Of a stretch of DNA of 64,000 nt, positions 32,663-46,293 are shown one piece after another. Made by a program: the position numbers and the translations under genes. Under the pieces are notes generated by a model. That model did no database searches. It was not told where the DNA came from and saw only the letters and a program-made list of their open reading frames with translations. The stretch is from Cryphonectria parasitica EP155 (Eukaryota > Ascomycota > Sordariomycetes > Diaporthales > Cryphonectriaceae): the NCBI RefSeq assembly GCF_011745365.1, contig NW_024468910.1, positions 1,206,068-1,270,067 on the forward strand, written 5' to 3'. Position 1 is the stretch's first letter. Each line of letters starts with the position of its first letter.

Positions 32663-35600
32663 GCACTTTGACACTGCTCTTGTTAGCATAAATCCCCTTT
32701 GTGTACTTTGGAATCTTCGGATTGCTGCAGTGCTCATTACATTTTCACAACTCTTATTCAAGAACGGTTCAGTATTATCCCCTTGAACAATACGGAATAC
32801 GATAGCTTCTCCAGAAACTCCTTCGTTCTTGCGCGCTCCTACTCAGAAAGAACTGATTAACCAGGTATATCAGCTTACTCAGCGTATTCAGGATCTGCGC
32901 GAACAACAGCAGGCTCAGAGCGCTACCATCGCTAATTAATAAGCTTAGCTAGCTTAACAGGCTTAGTAGGCGCAGTTTATCTCTGCAATCATCAGTAGCG
33001 CTGAAAAAGCATACAAAATAAATAAGCTCGCTATATATAATAGCAATCAAAAGATGCTATATGGATTTCTTATCCACTGCAGAGTGTATTTTCTGTACTA
33101 CGAGACTCAGTTTATCAAGGAATTTGAGAAAGTTATTCTTGCAGAAATTCGTTTCAAAAAGAATGCTCTCATCTAGTACAAGCCTTCTCTATACAACTAC
33201 TTGGAGCATCAGAATAATCCCGATATGCATATCCAGAGTACTAAGGATATGTTTGATTCTTTTGAAAGCTTCGAGAAAGCTCTTAAGGAAATCTTTGATA
33301 ATCCTAATAAAGAATGCACTATAGCTTAGCAGCTTATAAATCTCAAGCAGATCAAATCAGCTTCTGCTTATACAATTAGGTTCAAGCAACTCTTAGTACG
33401 ATTTCTGTAGAAAAATAAGAATCTTATAAAGCATTATTATAAAGAATTTAAGAATGATATTAAAGATGAAATCTCTAAATAGAATTAGCTGAAGAACTTT
33501 GCAATATTCTTTAATTAAGCTATTTATATTAATAACTATCTGTATGAACAATAAGTAGAGAAGTTTAAAAAGAAAAGAAGCTAGATTTGAAGATTTTCAG
33601 CTAATATGAGCAAGAAATTCTAAAACAAGAATAGCGGTTAATATAGCAGTATAGCTCAGAGCAGCACTATATATGCCGGTTTCATAGAACTCGATGCAGC
33701 TAATAAGCAGTATAGCAAGAAGAATAATATTACTTGCTATAACTGCAATAAACAAGAATATATAGCATATAACTGCTATTAATTTCGGAAAAACAAATAG
33801 CAACTGGTTTAAGAAGAATGCTAGATGAATGTTGCTTAGCAATAGAAATCCAATTAACTGAGTAAAAATACTCCTTCAGAGCAAGTATTGAACTTTATTA
33901 ATTATGGAAATCTCAGCTGAACATTCTGCTATAATAATAACTGCTTAATATATCTCTTAAGTAAGGAAGGTTTAGAATGGTTTCTTTAGAAATCTAGGCG
34001 CTGCAGACAAATAGCAATAGCAGGATGAGAATGCATGTTCAGCACTTTTACGAGTAGCAACTCGGACTGCTCTAATTTCATGAAATAAAGCATTCAAGCA
34101 TTGGAAGAAGAGCTTAGCAATAATATTCTTCAACATTCTTTATTGCTTATGCTAAGCACTATAATCAGGAATATGAATAAGGAATGATACCCTTTTAGCT
34201 ACTAGTATGAATATTTAAGCAATATAAAGAACGCTTCTTAAGCAATAAAAGGATTAAGCTAAAGCAAACAACTTAGCAGCTTGCAGAAGCTTCCTGCGAA
34301 TAACATGCTTAACAAGCTTAAAGAAAGATTTCTCTTCAGCATTGAGTGAAACAAGAAAACAACATGAATCGAATATCTTATCTACGGAATAGAGCTGAAA
34401 AAGCTCTTCATCTGCATTCTCTTGCAGAATATCGAAGCACAAGAAGATAAGAATCCTCGGATCAGCTCACTTCACAGCCTATACTATAAACTAGCATAGA
34501 TCTTCTGCACTTATCATAGCTGCAGAATGCACTTTTCGGAGAAGGTGCAACATGAATGGTTTTCTATTAGAGAACCAGAACAAATTCTTCAGGCTGTTAA
34601 AGAATCAGAACTTCGCTTCAGAGAAATTCTTAATAAGCAGCACTACAATGTATATATCGAGCTATCAAATAACTATTCCGAACAATATATAAATAAGAAA
34701 ATAGAATAGTAGCAGTATAGAATAATATTTTATATGATTCATATTAATAATAAGATTTGTAACTAGCATTAACAAAAGAAAGATTAGGAATAATGATGAT
34801 ATAAGCAAAAGCAAGCTAAGAAGCTTGCTTAAGAAGCAGCAAAGCAAGCTCAGAAGAACAAATAATTCTTAATGAATTTAAAAGAATAGAATTGCTTGTA
34901 AAGAAACTGCAGATGATCAGACTAGAACAGTTCTTATATAAAGCTTCTAGAACAGATTATACTTATATTAAGTTTAATATATATATTCAAGGATACAAAT
35001 ATAGCGCACTATTGAATAGTAGCGCTTAGGGAAACTTTATATCTCTATATATCATCAATCAGGCATAATTACAATAGAGATGAAAGAGATGCTTATACAC
35101 TCTCAGCACTATAAAAGAATAATCTGTTGCATATAATTAAGGAATAATCGATAAGAAAACTAATCATCTACTTATTTTAATCCAAGAATGCATAATCAGA
35201 GCTTCCTTTAATATTACGAATACAGCATAGTATAAGCTAATTATAAGGCTTTTATAGCTCAAAGAGTACAATTCTCGAATCAATTGAACTACTAGCCAGA
35301 TCTCATGAGAACAAGCTATATCCAGAAAGATAGTTGCAATCAACAATGTAGGATCGAAGCTAGTTATTAAAGAATACTTGGAAAAAGAAGCTTCAAACAA
35401 CTTCATATATACTTCCAAGTCAGTAGAGCTAGCAGTTCAAGGAGAAGAATCTAGTAACAAGCAAATCCAAACAGTGCTAGAGCGCTAACAGGTTAGCAAA
35501 ACGATAGAAGCAAGACTCTCAGCAAGTCGGTTCGCTCCGGAGCGATAAGGAAAAGCTTCAGAATATGAATTGTAAATCTATACGGGAAAAATCTCGAAAT

Positions 35601-35699
35601 CAGGCTCTCAAGCGCTCAGTTCGGCTCGGAGCGAATGCTTAAGGCTCTCAAAAATGTTACCAAAAACAATAAACGAAAAGAAGCATGCTCAATAGTACC

Positions 35700-38548
35700 T
35701 ACTATTCCTCCAGATAGCAGAAATAGCACAAGGATTAGAACTAATACTCGCGAATATACTACGAGAATATTACAAGTTTAAGAAACTATTCCAGGAAGAA
35801 TTAGATATAGAATTATCCGAATACAGCTCATATAATCACGAAATCCTGCTATAAGAAGAAAAACAGCTCAAATTCTTCCTAATCTACAGACTAGATAAGG
35901 CATGATTAGAAGCACTTAGAGAGTATCTCGATAAAAATCTCAGAAAGGAATATATATAATCATTGCAATTACTAGCAGAATACCCTATCCTATTTATATC
36001 CAAGAAAAATAGCAAGCTTAGACTATATATTAATTATAAGCAACTCAACAATATTACAATCAAGAATCAATATTCATTGCTACTTATCAAGGAATTACAA
36101 GATAGATTGCAAGGAGTATAATAGTTTACAGTTCTAGATCTAAAAGAAGCTTATAATCTAATCAGAGTAAAAAAAGAAGAAGAATGGAAAACTGCTTTCA
36201 GAATACGCTACGAATACTACGAATATTTGATTATGCTCTTTGGTTTAATGAACGCTTCAGCTTCGTTCTAGGAAATGATTAATCATGTTCTATGCAAGCA
36301 TCTGGATCAGTTCATTATTGCTTATCTTAATAACATTCTCATTTTCTCTCGAATACTGAAAGAATACAAAAAATATATGGAAACAGTATTGCAAACGCTC
36401 CAAGATGCAAAACTTCTTATGGAATCTGCAAAAAATCATTTTCATGTACAAAAGGTTAACTATCTTGAATTCATGATTAAGCTAGGATGCATCAAGCTAT
36501 AGAAAGATAAAGTAAAAGCTATTAGAAATTAGCTAATTCTCAGGAATATTAGAGATATTAGGTTTTTTCTCGGATATATTAACTTCTATAAGCAGTTTAT
36601 TAAGAACTATAGCTGGATTGCATATCCTCTTACGAATCTTATTAAAAAGAATTAACTTTTCAAATAAATCTTCAAAGTATAAGAAGCTTTTAATGAAATT
36701 ATCAAATATATTACTTTAGAGCTAATTCTGTATAAAGCAAATCCCTATAAACCCTTTAAAGTTGAAACTAATGCATTAGGATATGCACTCGAGAAATAAC
36801 TTGATTAGCAAAACAACCAAGAGTATTTAAGAATTATAAGCAACTTTTCAAGAAAGTTGAACAGCTCAGAAGTTAACTACAGAATCCCTAATCAGAAGCT
36901 TATAGCAATAGTGAAAGCTTTTGAAAAGTAGCAATACTATCTTATTAGCACAAAGCATCCGATTATAGTTTACTCAGATTATAAGAATCTAATTATATTT
37001 ATAATAATCAAAGTTTTGAATAAGCAACAAGTTAGATGAGCAGAATTCCTCTTACAATTTGATTTCAAGATTGTATACTGCAAAAGCTCGGAAAACGGAC
37101 GAGCAGATGCTCTCAGCAGAAGATCAGATCATCGAGATGTAAATTCCTCGGATATACAGAACATCTTTGCTCAAGATGAATTAGGAAATCTCGTTAATGC
37201 ATATAGGGAGCTGAATGCTGTTTTCAGAATTGAACCTTTGGAAAAAGATTCAGAATCAATGACTTCAGATGAACAAGATAGCTACATCAGGAATATATAT
37301 AATGCATTAGTATATGGATACTAAGGAATTAGAGCAATTTATGAATACATTAAGAAATACTGAAATTTATCAAGCTTTAGAAAAAGAATTGAAAACATCT
37401 TATAATAATGCAATAGCTGCAAAAAGAATAAAGCAGAAAGATATAAGCTTTATAAACTATTATATCCCTTATTAGTACTTATAACTATTTAGCAATCCAT
37501 CAGTTTAAACTTTATTATTAAGCTACTTTTCTTATAAGAATTCTTAATTAAAGTGCAATATAATAGTATTCTAGTAATAATTTGCAAACTGAGCAAGTAT
37601 GCTTATTTTCTTTCTTATAAAGAAAGCAGTATAGCAGAAGAACTCGTATATGCATTTCTCAGAATAATTATTGCTAACTACAGCATATCAGAAGAAGTAA
37701 TCTCTGATAGAAATAGAAAGTTCAACTCAAAGTTTTAAACTTTGCTTATAAAATAACTTAGAATATATTACAGAATGTTCATAGCATTCCATCTGCAAAT
37801 AGATGAATAGATAGAAAGAATAAATTAGATTATTGAATAGTATCTTCAATACTATATCAATCAGAAACAGAATAATTAGATTAATCTATTGCTTCTTATA
37901 CAATTCGCTTATAATAGCGCAGATATAAGTATAACAAAGAGATTACTATTCTTTGTACTCTACAGATACAATCTAACAGCTTATTATAAGGCACTGCTAG
38001 GAGCGAATATGGAAGCTGCAGATAAGAAGATCAAGAAGATCAAGAAAGTTCAGAAGAAACTCCGATTAGAACTATAATTTATTCAGGAATGAATAGTATG
38101 ATATGCAAACTCCAAAAGGATTGGAAAATCAATCCTATAGAAAGGAGATAAGATCTATTTACTTCGAAAAAACATCAAAATAATCAGATTCAGCAACAAA
38201 TTCGATTACAAGAAACTGGAGCTATTCAAGATCTTGCAACAAGTTTCCTTAATTAACTATGAATTAGCATTACTGTATGAAATGAGAATATACCCGGTTT
38301 TCCACATCTTACTACTGGAATTAGCAGTACAGGAAATATTAACAGATAATATAGCAGAAGTAGAAAATAACGAACCAGAATATGAAATAGAAAAAATCCT
38401 TAAGCACAGAAGCACAAACAATACAAGGGAATATCTTATCAAGTAGAAAGATTACTTAGCAAGTGAAAATTCATGGGAACTACGAGGGAATGTTGAAAAC
38501 GCTCAGGAAAAGATAGCTGAATATTGGAAAAGGAAAGCTAGCACCTAA
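35700..38548 (+). pseudogene. Family A copy 2 pol with chromodomain
   Basis: The RT segment reads FISKKNSKLRLYINYKQLNN near 35,995, QFIIAYLNNILIFS near 36,320 (Asp pair to Asn-Asn) and a connection/RNase H region to about 37,100. Integrase core starts near 37,553 (SILVIICKLSKYAYFL, then ISDRNRKFNSKF). The GPY-like tail and the chromodomain (YEIEKILKHR near 38,385, ENSWELRGN near 38,470) close the polyprotein at TAA 38,546-38,548. Numerous RIP-type stops. Confidence 0.82.
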
Positions 38549-39069
38549 GATGATCGCTCCGCCCCGAACCGAGGTCCAGGGGCTTCAGAGACCTCGCTCT
38601 CCAGGAAATCCGACTAATCTACCACTGCATTCCCTACATCCACGGAATTCCAGTCAAAACCCTCAAAAGAAGGATCTCCAGCAACTACAGCAGATTCCTC
38701 TGCAACCACAGAACGAATCCCAGCAGCAACGCGAGCCCGCTCCTCCTCAGCTTCCTTATATTCCAACTTCTCTATACTGGAAAGGCTTCAATGAATAGCT
38801 TTTATCATTCTTTCAAATCACAAACGCTTCTGCTTCTGCAAACATTCTATCTCCGCAGCAGCATCGCGCAGCCGCTCCTCAGCACTCTCGAGTTGGTTCT
38901 CCAGGCGTTAGTATTGAATGCCTATCCGACGAATTTCCGCTGCACTCAACCCTTGAATATTGCACTGAGAGCGATCCAGGCGGATACATTCAGTGCAGCA
39001 AGAGGAATCCTCAACGGAGACTTAACAAGACTGAATACTACAATCCTTGCAGAAGGAACAAGAAGGCAT
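38545..39069 (-). pseudogene. Antisense Cys-cluster/coiled-coil ORF, family A copy 2
   Basis: Antisense to gag-pol, between the pol stop and the 3' LTR, 174 codons from ATG 39,069 to TAG 38,547-38,545. The N-terminus reads SCSFCKDCS, then SSCCTECIRL and CNIQGLS, the same cysteine spacing as in copy 3. A helical Glu/Arg-rich stretch follows (ENQLESAEERLRDAAAEIE, then LQKQKRL) and a helix EKLEYKEAEEERAR. In-frame TAA and TGA codons lie at positions where Gln or Trp are expected. The stop overlaps the pol stop (38,546-38,548) on the opposite strand, exactly as in copies 3 and 4. Confidence 0.68.
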
Positions 39070-39254
39070 AGTAATAGCGTTTTTGAGAACTAAGGAAAGA
39101 AGAGAATTCTTTTGTCTAATCTTCTCAGTACGAGAACGAGATTTATTGATTCTGTTCAACATCTCAATTAGGAAGGCAAGATCATGTATACGGAGGATTT
39201 GCTAGGATACTTACAAAAGATCGTTGGGAATAACGACTGATAGGAGGGGGATGA

Positions 39255-39710
39255 TGTTATGATCCATCCAACATGCAGGTTACGGAATAGATTACGAGTA
39301 ACAGGGACCAGATGTTAAGGATTCAATGTTCTGATAAAGCATTAATTACATAACCCAGAGTTAGGGTTATGGGTACGGCTAATCAGGAAGGATAGCTTCG
39401 GATATGTGCTATTCAGAGCTAGCAGGATAACTTGGATATGTTGCTATTCAATATATTCATACTGAAGAACTGGATATATAAGAATACGTTCATTATCATT
39501 AGATAAATTCAGTATATAGCTCTTCAGTTGTAAATCTAAGTATCAGATTACTCTCTACTCTGATAGCTCCAAAGGCAGTGAATACTTGCATCGCTTACTG
39601 AGACTTGTACGGTTCCGTATTCAAGAACTTGGCACTTTAACACTGCTCTTGTTAGCATAAACCCTCTTTGTATACTTTGGAATCTTCGGATTGCTGCAGT
39701 GCTCATTACA
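39255..39710 (+). repeat. Family A copy 2, 3' LTR
   Basis: 456 bp, TGTTATGATCC to CATTACA, followed by the TSD TGCTA. It contains the telomere-like GTTAGGGTTA near 39,360 and a TATA-like GGATATATAAGAA near 39,472. Confidence 0.9.
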
Positions 39711-39878
39711 TGCTAGCTCTATAAAACTCGATTCTGCTAATAAACAGTATAGCAAGAAGAATAGTATTACTTGCTACAACTGCAATAAATAAGAGCATAT
39801 CTTATATAATTGCTATCAGCTTAGAAAAAACAAATAGCAATTCATTTAGGAAGAATGCTAAGTAAATATTGCTCGATA
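39711..39878 (+). pseudogene. Family A copy 1 gag, right part (zinc knuckle)
   Basis: Continuation of the copy 1 gag after the copy 2 insertion. It covers the CYNCNK knuckle and the following Gln-rich segment, matching 41,420-41,590 of copy 3. It is interrupted at 39,879 by the reverse LTR of copy 4. The remainder of copy 1 is not found in the window. Confidence 0.75.
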
Positions 39879-40032
39879 TGTAATGAGCACTGCAGCAATC
39901 CGAAGATTCCTAAGTACACGAAGGGTTTATGCTAACAAGAGCAGTATCGAAGTATTAAGTCCTTGAATACGGAACCGTATAAGTTCTAATAAGCGATGCA
40001 AGTATTCACTGCTTTTGAAGCTACTCAGTATA
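39879..40032 (-). repeat. Family A copy 4, 3' LTR, first part
   Basis: Begins TGTAATGAGCACTGCAG, the complement of a family A LTR end. It is split at 40,032 by copy 3 and resumes at 47,511. Confidence 0.88.
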
Positions 40033-40495
40033 TGTTATAACCCATCCAACATGCAGGTCACGAAACAAGTCACGAATAACAAGGATCAGGTGTCATGACT
40101 CAACGTCGGACAACCAACAAAGATTACGTAACCCAGGGTTAGGGTTACGGGCTGTAACTAATCAGAAAGAGACCGGAGCAGTTAACGATCGGTCCTCACA
40201 GTTCAGGCAGTGAACCGCAACAATCAGCCACCGATTCTTACAGTCCATACTGAAGAAATGAGTATATAAGAACACATTCATTACCATTAGATAGATTCAG
40301 TACATAGCTCTTCAGTTATCAATCTAAGTATTTAATCTTATACACTAAGTAGCTCCAAAAGCAGTAAATACTTGCAACGCTTATTAAGACTTGTATGATT
40401 CCGTATTCAAGAACTTAATACTTTAATACCGCTCTTGTTAGCATAAACCCCTTTGTATACTTTGGAATCTTCGGATTGCTGCAGTATTCATTACA
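40033..40495 (+). repeat. Family A copy 3, 5' LTR
   Basis: TGTTATAACCC to CATTACA. It contains CCCAGGGTTAGGGTTACGG near 40,133 and a TATA-like GAGTATATAAGAAC near 40,261. No canonical tRNA primer-binding site (TGG) follows; the next bases are TTTTAATAACTCTTG. Confidence 0.93.
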
Positions 40496-40552
40496 TTTTA
40501 ATAACTCTTGTTTGAGAATGGTTCAGTGTTATCCTCTTGAGCAATACGGAAT

Positions 40553-42900
40553 ATGATAGCTTCTTCAGAAACTCCTTCGTTCTTGCACGCTTCTATTCAG
40601 GAAGAACTAATCAACCAGGTATACCAGCTTACCCAGCGTATCCAGAACCTGCGCGAACAACAGCAGGCTCAGAGCGCTACCATCGCTAACTAACAAGCTC
40701 AGCTAGCCCAACACGCTTAGCAGGCGCAGTCCACCTCTGCAGCTACTAATGATGCTGGAAAGGCGTACAAGATGAACAAGCCTGCTATGTATAATAGCAA
40801 CCAGAAAACGCTGCATGGATTCCTTATTTACTGCAAAGCGTATTTCTTGTATCATATAATTCAGTTTATTATAGAATCTGAGAAAATTATTCTTACAGAA
40901 ACTCATTTCGAAAAGAATGCTTTTATCTAGTACAAGCCTTCTCTGCACAACCACTTGGAGCATCAGAACAACTCCAACGCATATATCCAGAATACTAAGA
41001 ACATATTCGATTCCTTTGAAAGCTTTGAGAAAGCTCTTAAGGAAATCTTTAGCAATCTTAATGAAGAATGCATCATAGCTTAACAACTCATAAACCTCAA
41101 ACAAACCAAATCAGCTTCTACTTACACAATCAGATTCAAGCAACTCTTAGCAAAACTCTTATAGAAAGATAAAAATCTTATAGAATACTACTACAAGGAA
41201 CTCAAGAATGATATTAAGAACGAAATCTTCAAACAGGATTAGCTAGAGAACTTTGCAACATTCTCCAACCAAGCAATTCGCATTAATAATCATCTGTACG
41301 AACAACGAGTGGAGAAATCCAAGAAAGAAGAAAGCTAAACTTGGAGATTTCCAGCTAATATAAGCAAGAAACTCCAATACAAAAATAGCAGTTAATAGAG
41401 CAGTACAGCTCAGAGCGGTACTATGCATGCTGATCCTATAGAGCTCAATGCTGCTAACAGGCAGTATAGCAAAAGGAATAGCATTACTTGCTATAACTGC
41501 AACAAACAAGAATATATAGCATGCAATTGCTATTAGCTCTAAAAGAACAAATAGCAATTAGCTCAGGAAGAATAACAGATGAATATCGCTCAGCAACAGG
41601 AATTTAATTAACTGAGCAAGAACATTCCCTTGGAGCAAGTATCGAACTCTATTGATTACAGAAATCTCAGCTGAATATTCTGCTATAATAATAACTGCTT
41701 AACACACCTCTCAAGTAAGAAAGGCTCAGGATGGTTTCCTCAGAAGCCTAGACGTTGCAGGCAGATAGCGATAGCAGGGCGAGGATATACGCTCAGCATC
41801 ACGAGCAGCGACTCGGACTGCTCTAGCATCACAGAACAGAGCATTCAGGTATTGGAGGAAGGACTTAGCAACAATACCTTTCGGCATTCTTCATCACTTA
41901 TGCCAAGCACTACAACCAGGGATGTGAATAAGGGATAATACCCCTTTGATTACTAGTACGAATACCTAAGCAATACCGAAAAAGCCTCTCAGGCAACAGA
42001 AGAATCAAGCCAGAACGGACAACCTAGCAGCCCGCCGAAGTTTCCTGTAAACAACATACTCAACAAGCTTAAAGGAAGGTTTCCCTTCAGCATTGAGTAG
42101 AACAAGAAAACAACATAGATTGAATATCTCATCTATGGAATAGAGCTAGAGAAGCTCTTCACCTATATCCCCTTGCAAAATGTTAAAGCATAACAAGATA
42201 AGAACTCTCAGATCAATCCACTTTACAACCTACACTACGAGCTGGCATAAATCTCCTGCACCTATTATAGCTGCTGAATGCACTTCTCGGAGAAGATGCA
42301 ACACGAATAGTTTTCCGTCAGAGAATCAGAACAAATCCTTCAGGCTGTTAAGGAACAGGAACTCCGCTTTAGGGAAGTTCTCAACAGGCAGCACTACAAT
42401 GCATATATCGGGCTACTAGATAACTGTTCCAAGCAATGTATGAATAAGAAAATAGAATGATAGCAATGCAGAATAATGCTCTGCATAATTTATATTAATA
42501 ATAAGATTTGCAACTAGTATTAATAGAAGAAAGATTAGAAATAACGACGATATGAGCAAAAGCAAGCTAAGAAGCTTGCTTAAGAAGCAGCAAAGCAAGC
42601 TCAAAGAAAGAACAAGCAGCTCTCAACAACTCCAAAAGAACAGGATTGCTTGTAAAGAAACTGCAGATAATCAGACTAGAACAGTTTCTATATGAAGCTT
42701 TTAAAGCAAGCTACGCTCATATCAAGTTCAACATATACATTCAAGAATACAAGTACAGCATACTATTAAACAGTAGCGCTCAGAGAAACTTCATATCCTC
42801 ATACATCATCAATCAGATATAACTACAATGGAAATGGAAAAAATGCTCATACACTCTCAGCATTATGAAAAAACAATCTGTTGCATACAACTAAGAAGTA
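40553..42900 (+). pseudogene. Family A copy 3 gag with CCHC knuckle
   Basis: The frame opens at ATG 40,553 (MIASSETPSF), followed by a Gln-rich coiled-coil-like segment (YQLTQRIQNLREQQQAQS) and the capsid-like part (YKMNKPAMYNSNQKTLHGF, FESFEKALKEIF). The zinc knuckle CYNCNKQEYIACNC is at 41,489-41,530, with the His mutated to Tyr. A Ser-rich linker and a further long segment follow. The 3' limit and the protease are not resolved. Stops at CAG/CAA positions are frequent. Confidence 0.72.
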
Positions 42901-43299
42901 ATCAATAAGAAGACTAATTATCTATCTATCTTGATTCAAGAATGCATAATCAGAGCTTCCTTTAATATCATGGATATAGCATAGCATGAGCTGATTATAG
43001 AATTTCTATAGCTCAAGAAGTATAATCCTCGAATCGATTGAACTACTAGCTAGATCTCATGAGAACAAGCTGTACCCAGAGAGATAGTTGCAATCAACAA
43101 TGCAGGATCGAAGCTAGTGATTGAAGAATACTCAGGAAAAGAAGCTTCATATAACTTTATACATACTTTCAAACCAGCAGGGCTAGCAATTCAAGGAAAA
43201 GAACCTAGTAACAAGCGAACCCAAATAGTGCTAGAGCGCTAATAGGTTAGTAAAACAACGGAAGCAAGGCCCTCAGCAAGTTGGTTCGCTCCGGAGCAA

Positions 43300-46293
43300 C
43301 AAGGAAAAGCTTCAGAATATGAATTGTGAATCTACACAGGAAAAACCTCGAAACCAGGCCCTCGAGCGCTCAGTCCGGCTCAGAGCGAACGCTCAAAGCC
43401 CTCGAAAACGCCATCAGAAAAGAAGCACGCTCAGCAGTACCTACTATTCCTTCAGATAGCAGAAACAGCACAGGGATCAGAACCAACACTCGCGAACATA
43501 CTACGAGAATATCACAAATTCAAGAAACTATTCCAAGAAGAATTGAATACAGAATTACTAAAACACAGCTCATACAATCACGAGATTCTACTATAAGAAG
43601 GAAAACAGCCCAAATTCTTCCCCATCTATAGACTAAACAAGGCATGCTTAGAAGCGCTCAGGAAGTATCTCGATAAGAATCTCAAAAAGAGATATATACG
43701 ATTATTGCAATCATTAGCAGAATATCTCATTCTATTTATATCCAAGAAGAATAGCAAGCTCAGGCTATGTATCAACTACAGATAACTCAATAACATTACA
43801 ATTAAGAACCAATACTCATTGCTAATCATCAAGGAACTATAAGATAAATTGCAAGAAGTATAGTAGTTTATAGTCTTGAATCTAAAAGAAGCTTACAATC
43901 TGATTAGAGTAAAGAAAGAAGAAGAATAGAAAACTGCTTTCAGAATATACTATGAATATTACAAATATTTGATTATGCTTTTTAATCTAATGAATATCTT
44001 AGCTTTATTTCAAGAAATAATCAATTACGTTCTATACAAATATCTGAATCAGTTTATCATTGCATATTTCAATAACATTCTTATTTACTCTTAAATACTG
44101 AAAGAATATAAGGAATATGTAGAAACAGTATTGCAAATACTTCAGAATGCAAAACTTCTTATAAAACCTGCAAAGAATTACTTTTATATACAAAGAATTA
44201 ACTATCTCGGATTTACAATCAAATCAGAATATATCAAGCTATAGGAAAATAAGGTAAAAGCTATTAGGAATTGGCTAATTCTTAAGAGTATTAGGAATAT
44301 TAGATCTTTTCTTAGATATATTAACTTCTATAAGCAGTTCATTAAGAACTACAGCTAAATCGCACATTCTCTTACAAATCTTATCAAAAAGAATTAATTC
44401 TTTGAATAGATCTCTAAAGCACAAGAAGCTTTCAACGAGATTATCAAATACATTATCTTAGAGCTAATTCTGTATAAAGCAGATCCCTATAAATCTTTTG
44501 AAATCAAGATCAATATATCAGAATATGCACTCGGAGAATAACTTGATTAGCAAGACAATCAAGAGCGCCTAAGAATTATAAGCAACTTCTCGAAGAAGTT
44601 AAACAGCTCAGAAATCAACTACAGAATCCCTGATCAGAAGCTTATAGCAATAATAAAAGCTTTCGAGAAATAGCAATACTACTTCATTAGCGCACAGCAC
44701 TCAATTACAGTTTACTCGGATTATAAGAATCTAACTACATTTATAACAACTAAAGTTTTGAATAAGCAACAAATCAGATAAGCAGAATTCCTCTTACAGT
44801 TTGATTTCAAAGTTGTACATTGCAAAGGCTCAGAGAATAGATGAGCAGATGCTCTTAGCAGGAGATCGGACTATCGAAGCACAGATTCCTTGGATATACA
44901 GAACATCTTTGCTCAAGATGAGTCAGGAAATCTCGTTAATATACATAGAGAGCTGAATGCTGCCTTCAGAATCGAACTCTCAGGAAAGGATTCAGAATTA
45001 ATAACTCCAGATGAATAAGACAATTATATCAAGAAGATGCACAGTGCATCAGCGTATGAATATCAGAAAGTTAGAGCAATCTACAAATGCATCAAAAAAT
45101 ACTAAAATTCATCAAGCTTTAGAAAGAGAATTGAGAATATTCTATAACAATGCAACAATTGCAAGAAGAATAAGGCAGAAAGATATAAGCTTTATAGATT
45201 ACTGCACTCCTTACTAGTATCTACAATTATTTAGCAATTCATTAATCTAAACTTCATTACTAAGCTATTTCTCTTATAAGAACTCTTAACTAAAGTGCAA
45301 TATAATAGCATTCTAGTAATAGTTTGCAAACTAAGCAAGTATACTTACTTTCTCTTTTATAAGGAAAGCAGTATAGCAAAAGAACTTGCATATATATTTC
45401 TCAGAACAATTATTGCTAATTATAGCATATCAGAAGAAGTAATTTCTAATAGAAACAGGAAGTTCAATTCAAAGTTTTGAACTTTACTCATAAAATAGCT
45501 TAGAATACATTATAGAATATTTACAGCATTCTACTTACAAATAGATAAATAAATGAAAAGAATAAATTAAGTTATTAAATAATATCTTCAATATTATATT
45601 AATCAGAAATAGAATAACTGAATTAATCTATTGCTTCTTATATAGTTTGCTTATAATAGCGCAGATATAAATATAATAAAGAAATCATTATTCTTTATAT
45701 TCTACAAATATAATCTAATAGCTTATTATAAAATATTGCTAGAAGCAAATGCAGAAGCTGCAAACAAAAGAATTAAAAAGATTAAGAAAGTTTAGAAAGA
45801 ACTCCGATCAGAGCTACAATTCATTCAGAAATGAATAATGCAGTATGCAAACTCCAAAAGAATTAAGAAACCAATTCTACAGAAAGGAAATAAAGTTTAT
45901 CTACTTCGGAAAAACATCAAAACAATCAGATCCAGCAACAAACTCAATCACAAAAAGTTAGAACTATTCAAAATCTTGCAACAGATTTCTCTGGTTAACT
46001 ACGAATTAGCATTATCTTATGGGATGAGGATATACTCAGTTTTCCATATCTTATTGCTGGAATTAGCAGCATAGGAAATATCAGCGGACAACACAGCAGA
46101 AGTAGAAAATAACGAATCAGAGTATGAGGTAAAGAAGATCCTCAAGCATAAAGGCATAGACAGTACAAGGGAATACCTCATCAAATGAAAGGGTTACTCA
46201 GCAAGCGAAAATTCATAGGAACCGCGGGAAAACGTTAAGAACGCTCAGGAAAAGGTAGCTGAATACTGGAAAAAGAAGGAACCCAGCACTTAG
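43300..46293 (+). pseudogene. Family A copy 3 pol with chromodomain
   Basis: RT begins near 43,735 (FISKKNSKLRLCINYR). The catalytic motif is mutated to AYFNNILIYS (44,060-44,090), where Ty3/Gypsy has two Asp. The connection/RNase H extends to about 44,870 (YSDYKNLTTFI, ADALSRRSDYR). Integrase core runs from 45,293 (VQYNSILVIVCKLSKYTYF, then ISNRNRKFNSKF, with RIP-type Asp-to-Asn changes). The C-terminus holds a chromodomain at about 46,120-46,275 (YEVKKILKHKG, TREYLIK, ENS-EPREN). Stop TAG at 46,291-46,293. In chromoviruses the chromodomain directs integration toward heterochromatin, which fits the nesting seen here. Confidence 0.88.

Larger units (their letters stand above)
19968..39710 (+). 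mobile_element. Family A copy 2 (Ty3/Gypsy chromovirus), host of family C
   Basis: Element boundaries are defined by LTRs and a perfect 5-bp duplication TGCTA at 19,963-19,967 and 39,711-39,715. The 5' LTR is split by family C (19,968-20,348 and 32,663-32,741). The 3' LTR is 39,255-39,710 and is preceded by the purine tract TAGGAGGGGGATGA. The internal region encodes gag with a CCHC knuckle (about 33,745-33,790), RT (about 35,980-36,640; catalytic Asp pair mutated to Asn-Asn at about 36,325), RNase H, integrase (about 37,550-38,080) and chromodomain (about 38,380-38,530). All are interrupted by RIP-type stops. Without family C it would be about 7.4 kb. Confidence 0.92.
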
